A stretch of DNA of 64,000 nt from Microcoleus sp. FACHB-831. Its GTDB lineage: Bacteria; Cyanobacteriota; Cyanobacteriia; Cyanobacteriales; FACHB-T130. Both the position numbers and the translations under genes were made by a program. Of the stretch, positions 58,898 to 64,000 are shown one piece after another (positions within the stretch are counted from its first letter, which is position 1; the number at the start of each line of letters is the position of its first letter). The notes beneath the pieces are model-generated. The model was not told the DNA's origin. It worked only from the letters and a program-made list of their open reading frames with translations, and searched no databases. The stretch is from assembly GCF_014695585.1 (NCBI RefSeq), contig NZ_JACJON010000046.1, positions 1 to 64,000 of the forward strand. The letters run 5' to 3'.

Positions 58898-60202
58898 ATG
58901 CTGCGAATAATTACTCAGCTGGCTGAGGCACAAACTGAACTGCGGCGTATCTGCGATCGCACTCACGACGACCAGACTGTTCACAAAGAGGCAACCGTTC
59001 GGGAAGTTATCCAAGCGGTAAAGCGTCAGGGAGATAAGGCCATCCTGCACTACACGGAGGAGTTTGACGGTCAAACCCTCAGTGCGGAAGAGTTGCGCGT
59101 TAGTGGCTCGGAATTGGATGCTGCATATCAACAGGTATCCAAAGAGTTGCTAGACGCGATTCAATTGGCGCGTCAACAAATAGAGGCATTTCACAGACAG
59201 CGGGTACCCAAATCGTGGGTGCAATTTGGCGATGATGATGTCGTGCTGGGCAAGCGCTACACTCCTGTGGATAGGGCTGGATTGTACATTCCTGGGGGTA
59301 GGGCGTCTTATCCCAGTACGGTTTTGATGAATGCCATCCCTGCTAAAGTGGCTGGCGTACCAAGAATTGTGATGGTGACGCCGCCAGGATCGGAGAAAAC
59401 GATTAACCCGGCTGTCCTCGTGGCGGCGCAGGAAGCTGGCGTACAGGAAATTTATCGGGTAGGTGGTGCCCAAGCGATCGCCGCTTTGGCGTATGGTACG
59501 GAAACCATCCCCAAGGTAGATGTCATAACTGGCCCTGGCAATATATATGTCACCCTAGCCAAGAAACTTGTCTACGGCACGGTGGGAATTGACTCGCTAG
59601 CAGGGCCATCGGAAGTGCTAGTGATAGCAGATAGCGGGGCAAATCCCGTCCACGTAGCGGCTGATATGTTGGCGCAAGCGGAACACGACCCAATGGCGGC
59701 AGCAATTTTGGTGACGACCGAGGCCAGTCTGGCCAAAAAAGTGCAGGCAGAGGTAGAGTGGCAGCTGAGGGAACATCCGCGACGAGTGCTGACCGAGAAA
59801 GCGATCGCTCACTACGGTCTAATTGTCCTTGTCGAATCTTTGGAAGTTGCGGCAGCACTTTCCAACGAATTCGCCCCAGAACACCTAGAACTCGAAGTGG
59901 AAGAACCTTGGGAGCTACTTGACAAAATTCGCCATGCTGGTGCTATTTTCTTGGGTAACTCAACACCAGAAGCGGTGGGAGATTACTTAGCGGGGCCGAA
60001 CCACACCTTGCCAACATCGGGTGCAGCCAGATATGCTTCGCCGCTGGGAGTGGAAACATTTATGAAACACTCCAGCCTGATTCAATACTCGCCAGCAGCA
60101 CTTGATAAGGTGGCAAATGCCATCCAGATTTTGGCAAAAGCAGAGGGGTTGCCTTCCCATGCCGAATCGGTGAGACTGCGATCGCAAGAGACTGAGGATT
60201 AA
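58898..60202 (+). CDS. hisD: Histidinol dehydrogenase
   Basis: Two-step NAD+-dependent oxidation of histidinol to histidine. 434 residues. GRASYPSTVLMNAIPAKVAGV, VDVITGPGNIYVTLAKK, AEHDPMA and the zinc/catalytic region EFAPEHLELEV plus GPNHTLPTSGAARYASPLGV are all present, so the active site is intact. The ATG at 58898 gives a standard N-terminus. It is separate from other his genes, as usual in cyanobacteria. Confidence 0.98.
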   Translation: MLRIITQLAEAQTELRRICDRTHDDQTVHKEATVREVIQAVKRQGDKAILHYTEEFDGQTLSAEELRVSGSELDAAYQQVSKELLDAIQLARQQIEAFHRQRVPKSWVQFGDDDVVLGKRYTPVDRAGLYIPGGRASYPSTVLMNAIPAKVAGVPRIVMVTPPGSEKTINPAVLVAAQEAGVQEIYRVGGAQAIAALAYGTETIPKVDVITGPGNIYVTLAKKLVYGTVGIDSLAGPSEVLVIADSGANPVHVAADMLAQAEHDPMAAAILVTTEASLAKKVQAEVEWQLREHPRRVLTEKAIAHYGLIVLVESLEVAAALSNEFAPEHLELEVEEPWELLDKIRHAGAIFLGNSTPEAVGDYLAGPNHTLPTSGAARYASPLGVETFMKHSSLIQYSPAALDKVANAIQILAKAEGLPSHAESVRLRSQETED

Positions 60203-60328
60203 GGACTGGGAATGGGATAATTTCTCGAAATTAGAGGCTAGTGGTATTCTCTGAAAGAGGGGAAGTCTTTTATTATCGTGTGTCCCAATCCCTTCTTAGA
60301 TCGCCCCTAGATAAAAGGAGACTGTTCG

Positions 60329-60754
60329 GTGCTAAAAACCATTTTGGTGGCTCTCGACGGTTCAGATCTGTCGCAGCGAGTGATGCAGTGTCTGGAGGAA
60401 CTCCAACTCCAGCCAGCAACAAAAATTGTCCTGTCCCACGTTATTTCCTCAAGTGGAACTGATGTAGAAGTGGCAGTCGATCGACCTCATGGTTTTTCAG
60501 AGGAGTTGCCCTATCGAGAGATTGAAAAGAAGCTGGAATCCTACCAGGAGTATTTGCCCTACGAGAGTGAACTAGAAATTGTTACGGGCGATCCGGCAGA
60601 AGAAATCGTGCGTCTAGCTCATATTTACAAGGCTGACTTGATTTTAATCGGCAGTCGTGGGTTAACTGGGGTGGAGCGAATTATAGAAGGGTCTGTCAGC
60701 AGTGAGGTTGTAGCGGATGCGCCTTGTTCTGTCCTCGTGGTTAAGCCAGAATAA
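60329..60754 (+). CDS. Universal stress protein, UspA family
   Basis: 141 residues from a GTG start with AAAGGAG 8 nt upstream. The core strand ILVALDGSDLSQRVMQCL and the ATP-binding loop GSRGLTGVERIIEGSVSSEV (G-x2-G-x9-G-S) are complete, so an ATP-binding UspA subtype is likely. It ends in CSVLVVKPE. The gene lies 126 bp after hisD on the same strand. Trigger and partner unknown. Confidence 0.92.
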   Translation: MLKTILVALDGSDLSQRVMQCLEELQLQPATKIVLSHVISSSGTDVEVAVDRPHGFSEELPYREIEKKLESYQEYLPYESELEIVTGDPAEEIVRLAHIYKADLILIGSRGLTGVERIIEGSVSSEVVADAPCSVLVVKPE

Positions 60755-60777
60755 AGCTGTTAAGCAAGGCAAAAGCA

Positions 60778-60798
60778 TTCCCAGGCAGAGCCTGGGAA
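60778..60798. repeat. TTCCCAGGC palindrome
   Basis: A 9-bp perfect hairpin, TTCCCAGGC-AGA-GCCTGGGAA, 24 bp after the UspA-type gene. It resembles a dispersed cyanobacterial palindrome and may help end the hisD/uspA transcript. Confidence 0.6.
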
Positions 60799-60841
60799 CG
60801 AGGGCAAAAGGCAAAAGAAAGAAAACTTGTGTTACCACGAC

Positions 60842-60868
60842 AAGAAGCCTAGTGAATATAGGCTTCTT
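60842..60868. terminator. Hairpin AAGAAGCCTA
   Basis: A 10-bp perfect stem with a 7-nt loop, 88 bp after the UspA-type gene. Likely terminator of that transcript. Confidence 0.6.
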
Positions 60869-60899
60869 AAATGTGGAACAGCTTATAACAAATAATCAA

Positions 60900-60935
60900 C
60901 TGGGGGCGTAGGAATGTATTGCCATACGCCCCCAG
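60900..60935. repeat. CTGGGGGCGTA palindrome
   Basis: An 11-bp perfect stem with a 14-nt loop. No gene flanks it directly, so it is more likely a dispersed repeat than a dedicated terminator. Confidence 0.55.
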
Positions 60936-61299
60936 AGCAATAGATACCCCCAGTTCCCTTTTTAAGGGAGTTGATAAGCTTATTTGTTGCAAAACTAAAG
61001 TGAAATGCTATTACCACTGGCGGTTTTTTTCGAGAAAGCTGGTTGACGTTCAAATCATTGAATCAATTTGGTAATAGTGCGCGGGGATTTGAGTAGGTTT
61101 CCCATCTCGTCACTTGCTAAGTAAGGTTGACAGGTGTTTAGTTTGGGAATATTTGAGCTAAAAACGCTGCGAGAGCAACGTAGGCAAACTTCCGATCGCA
61201 TACCCAATATTTGGCGTGTGTTCCCAACAGTTTAAGTTTGAATTGATAAGGATAGCAAAATTTCAATTCGTGTAATTTAGGCAAAGCGTTATAACTTTG

Positions 61300-61437
61300 C
61301 TATTCTTTGCCTCTGGCATCGATTTCATACTTTCCGGTGTTGGAAATTTTGATAATTTTGCCAATATCATAGGAGTAACCCCAACCAATATCGATGCAAC
61401 CGCCTCCATCTAGGAAGGCGCGGAATTTCAGAATCAT
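61300..61437 (-). CDS. Small frame, possible gene fragment (45 residues)
   Basis: Reads MILKFRAFLDGGGCIDIGWG and then YSYDIGKIIKISNTGKYEID before RGKE and a stop. Composition is protein-like: balanced, no low complexity, strand-like pattern. The frame extends seven codons upstream to a stop without a clear RBS. It may be a remnant of a larger gene or a small unknown protein. Not recognised. Confidence 0.35.
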   Translation of the reverse strand: MILKFRAFLDGGGCIDIGWGYSYDIGKIIKISNTGKYEIDARGKE

Positions 61438-62013
61438 ATCTGAATCGATACAATGAGATTAGTTAAGTTAGTGGGGAGCGCATCTATCCTCACTAGCCAA
61501 AAAATGATAACTGCAATTGATTTTATGCGATCGCTAGCTTCGATAGAGCTTCAAATTTCGTTCAACGATATTTATGAAGGAGTTAAGTTTTAATTAAATA
61601 GCACGTTGGGAAGATGCTCGTTCGCGCTGCATTCACGCAGGTATAAGAAATTCTTAAATTAGACAACTGTAGAGGAAATCAAGATAACATCCCGGCTGAA
61701 AAGCTAAACTAGGGAAACTCTCCCAACCAACTGAGATGGTTGCTGCCAAAATGCTCAAAACTATATACTAAACTGCGATCGCGCCCTTAAAAGGCTTCAA
61801 GGCTGCTACTCATTCAATCCAGGCTAACAGCGATCGCGCTAATATTTCTGCTTGGTATAACGATATTTCAAGACATAATAATTTAGAGCGATTGCCTGCT
61901 TTGCGTTACTTAGCAATTGAGCTAATTGTCTCGTGACGATTGACAAGTTATAGGTTAAGACAGTAAAAGCATCTTAATCGCAGCTCGCAGCGCACCTTAA
62001 AACTATCTAGAAT

Positions 62014-63978
62014 ATGTGGAAAAAGCTCGGAGAAAAAATCTGGGAATGGCGCGGCATATTGACAACTGCTCCCACCGTTGCCGGGATTGCGATCGCCCTG
62101 CGCTTATCTGGTGCATTGCAAGGCTTGGAATGGTCAGCCCTAGATCAATACTTCCGCTGGCGCCCAGCAGAAAAACGCGACGAGCGTATTGTAATTGTTG
62201 GCATTAATGAAACCGATATTCAAAAGTACGGATGGCCTATTCGCGACGATCTCTTGGCTCAACTGCTAGAGGAAATTAAAACACAGCAGCCTAGAGCAAT
62301 TGGTCTAGATATTTACCGAGATTTACCTCTAGAACCAGGACACCAGAAGCTAGTCAAAATATTTGAATCAACGCCCAATTTAATTGGCATTGAAAAAACA
62401 ATTGGGAATAAAAATAGCTCTGCTGTTGCTCCTGCACCTGCCCTAAAAAAACGCGGATTAGTAGGCGCTAATGATGTAGTCGAGGATGCAGATGGCAAGT
62501 TGCGTCGCGGGATGCTAAAACTGACATCACCAGAGGGCAAAATAGTATCCAGCTTAGGACTAAGACTGGCAGAAATTTATCTCAAAGCCGAGGGCGTTAC
62601 TCCTCAACGCGCTGATGGATATCCGAAATATATTTTGCAGTTAAATGGACTAATATTTCCACGTTTTAGAAGCGATGATGGTGCTTATGTTGGTGCAGAT
62701 GCAGGCGGCTATCAAATTTTGCTTAACTACAGGGGGCCAGCCCAAAGTTTTCGCACTATCTCGCTAGCAGATATCTTAGAAAAACGATATCCAGACGCTT
62801 TGCGCGATCGCATTGTTTTGATTGGTTCTGCGGCTACTAGCCTGAATGATTTCTTCCAAACTCCTTACAGCATTAATACTACGGAACGCACTCCAGGCGT
62901 AGAAATTCAAGCCAATTTAACTAGCCAGATATTGAGTACAGCTCTCGATGGTCGTACACTAATTCAAGTCTGGCCCGAACCTGCGGAGTGGCTGTGGATT
63001 TTATTGTGGTCTTGTATCGGTACAATTTTGAGTTGGAAATTGCGCGACGTGGAAGGTAATAGTAAGCGATCGCTTAGTTGGATATTCACCAGCATTTTAT
63101 TAGCAGGAGGCAGTTTGCTGGGCGGGTCTTATCTTCTTTTTTTAGGGGGAGTTTGGATACCCGTTGTGCCCTCGTTTCTAACTTTAATTGCTTCCGCAAC
63201 TGCGATCGCTGCTTATGTTGCGTACCTAGAAGGCGAAGACCGACAAACTGTGATGAATTTGTTTGGTCGTCATGTTAGTCCCAAAATTGCCGAAGCGATT
63301 TGGCGCGATCGCCAGCAATTGCTAACTGAAGGACGCCTCCGGGGACAACAAATTACCGCAACGGTGCTATTTACCGACCTCAAAGGTTTTAGTACCGTTG
63401 CCGAAATGCTCGATCCTGAAACGTTAATGTCTTGGCTTAACGAGTACATGGATGCTATGTCCCAGATTGTTCTAGAGTGCGGTGGCGTCGTTGATAAATT
63501 TATTGGCGATGCTGTTATGGCTGTGTTTGGCGTTCCTATTCCCAGCACTACAGATGAAGCGATCGCCCGCGATGCACAACAAGCTGTTACTTGCGCCCTA
63601 GCAATGGGAGAAAAACTGCGATCGCTCAATCAACAATGGCAATCGCAGGGACTCCCCACCGTCGCCATGCGCGTCGGTATTGCCACTGGTGTGGTGGTGA
63701 CTGGTAGCCTCGGCGGTTTCCAAAGAATCGAGTACACAACTATTGGCGACACTGTTAACGTAGCATCCAGACTAGAAAGCTATGATAAGTCGATAGATGG
63801 CGGTATTTGCCGAATTTTAATCAACGACGAAACTTACTATCGCCTTAAGGGCAAATATCCTACCAAAAGGCTCGGTAGCTTCCAACTTAAGGGGCGCGAA
63901 CAGCAGACAGACATTTACCAAGTTATGGTAGAAAATGCTTCCGATAACGATGCAATAAGTCAGAAGTCAGCAGGCTAG
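62014..63978 (+). CDS. CHASE2-domain class III adenylate cyclase
   Basis: 654 residues. An N-terminal helix (about 15-35) leads into an extracytoplasmic CHASE2 sensor domain (about 45-320: RIVIVGINETDIQKYGWPI, PRAIGLDIYRDLP, DRIVLIGSAATSLNDFF). Two or three membrane helices follow (about 325-410). The C-terminal cyclase domain has metal ligands D455 (LFTDLKGFS) and D499 (FIGDAVMAVFG), purine-selective K495 and, at the usual Asp position, T575 (EYTTIGDTVN). Lys/Thr places it among the class IIIb cyclases, a group that includes bicarbonate-stimulated enzymes. It would make cAMP in response to an external ligand. Confidence 0.93.
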   Translation: MWKKLGEKIWEWRGILTTAPTVAGIAIALRLSGALQGLEWSALDQYFRWRPAEKRDERIVIVGINETDIQKYGWPIRDDLLAQLLEEIKTQQPRAIGLDIYRDLPLEPGHQKLVKIFESTPNLIGIEKTIGNKNSSAVAPAPALKKRGLVGANDVVEDADGKLRRGMLKLTSPEGKIVSSLGLRLAEIYLKAEGVTPQRADGYPKYILQLNGLIFPRFRSDDGAYVGADAGGYQILLNYRGPAQSFRTISLADILEKRYPDALRDRIVLIGSAATSLNDFFQTPYSINTTERTPGVEIQANLTSQILSTALDGRTLIQVWPEPAEWLWILLWSCIGTILSWKLRDVEGNSKRSLSWIFTSILLAGGSLLGGSYLLFLGGVWIPVVPSFLTLIASATAIAAYVAYLEGEDRQTVMNLFGRHVSPKIAEAIWRDRQQLLTEGRLRGQQITATVLFTDLKGFSTVAEMLDPETLMSWLNEYMDAMSQIVLECGGVVDKFIGDAVMAVFGVPIPSTTDEAIARDAQQAVTCALAMGEKLRSLNQQWQSQGLPTVAMRVGIATGVVVTGSLGGFQRIEYTTIGDTVNVASRLESYDKSIDGGICRILINDETYYRLKGKYPTKRLGSFQLKGREQQTDIYQVMVENASDNDAISQKSAG

Positions 63979-64000
63979 ATATGCGATTTAGCCTCGATTC

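Larger units (their letters stand above)
60755..62013. other. Longest gene-poor spacer, with hairpins and a small frame
   Basis: 1.26 kb. Hairpins: TTCCCAGGC/GCCTGGGAA (60778-60798), AAGAAGCCTA/TAGGCTTCTT (60842-60868) and CTGGGGGCGTA/TACGCCCCCAG (60900-60935). A minus-strand 45-codon frame sits at 61300-61437. From 61500 onward the sequence is AT-rich with a few HIP1 sites and should contain the cyclase promoter. Nothing else is supportable. Confidence 0.6.

Overview
The window is a piece of cyanobacterial chromosome. Evidence: many copies of the octamer GCGATCGC (HIP1); photosystem I genes psaF, psaJ and psaL; an RNA polymerase beta-prime subunit split into rpoC1 and rpoC2; a Tic22-family protein; and 7-bp tandem repeat arrays. 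The large caspase/WD40, NACHT, ankyrin, PEP-CTERM and CHASE2-cyclase proteins suggest a large-genome, probably filamentous strain (Oscillatoriales-like). That placement is inference. I see no plasmid or phage backbone and no intact insertion sequence.

Layout. 0-2.4 kb: a NACHT NTPase. 3-9.5 kb: rplU-rpmA, hemB, a GNAT acetyltransferase, a degenerate histidine kinase, a YrdC/Sua5 protein, prmC and Tic22. 10.3-14.9 kb: tRNA-Pro(UGG), a Ycf52-like acetyltransferase, a tandem-ACT-like protein, an alpha/beta hydrolase and an unknown gene, with long AT-rich spacers and one orphan CRISPR-type repeat. 15-19.6 kb: tsaD, psaF-psaJ, psaL and a LEA-like repeat protein. 19.8-22 kb: a type II restriction-modification pair resembling TdeIII. 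22-26 kb: a divergent EF-G paralogue and purH. 26-30.2 kb (minus): ankyrin protein, GHMP sugar kinase, GalU-type nucleotidyltransferase, and a small coiled-coil gene behind a perfect palindrome. 30.3-36.5 kb: a ZIP transporter deletion remnant, DUF4079 and DUF1997 proteins, an NmrA-like SDR coupled to a lambda-type muramidase, a secreted hydrolase, a mini-pilin and rubrerythrin. 36.6-43.5 kb: a PEP-CTERM protein, then a 1426-aa caspase-nSTAND1-WD40 protein divergent from a Trypco1-like gene. 43.7-46.4 kb: a PhyH-type dioxygenase, an InrS-like nickel sensor and an HtrA protease. 46.4-58.3 kb (minus): rpsT, tatD-type DNase, rpoB, rpoC1, rpoC2. 58.9-64 kb: hisD, a UspA protein and a CHASE2 class III adenylate cyclase.

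How they work together. Core functions (ribosomal proteins, RNA polymerase, haem, histidine and purine synthesis, PSI, t6A tRNA modification) are interleaved with accessory genes. The strongest candidate for an unusual system is the caspase-STAND-WD40 protein with its divergent small partner: a protease effector, an NTPase switch and two seven-bladed propellers on one chain. Secondary interest lies in the sugar kinase/nucleotidyltransferase pair, the EF-G paralogue beside the R-M system, the ZIP remnant whose deletion junction lies on a HIP1 site, and several short protein-like frames in spacers.
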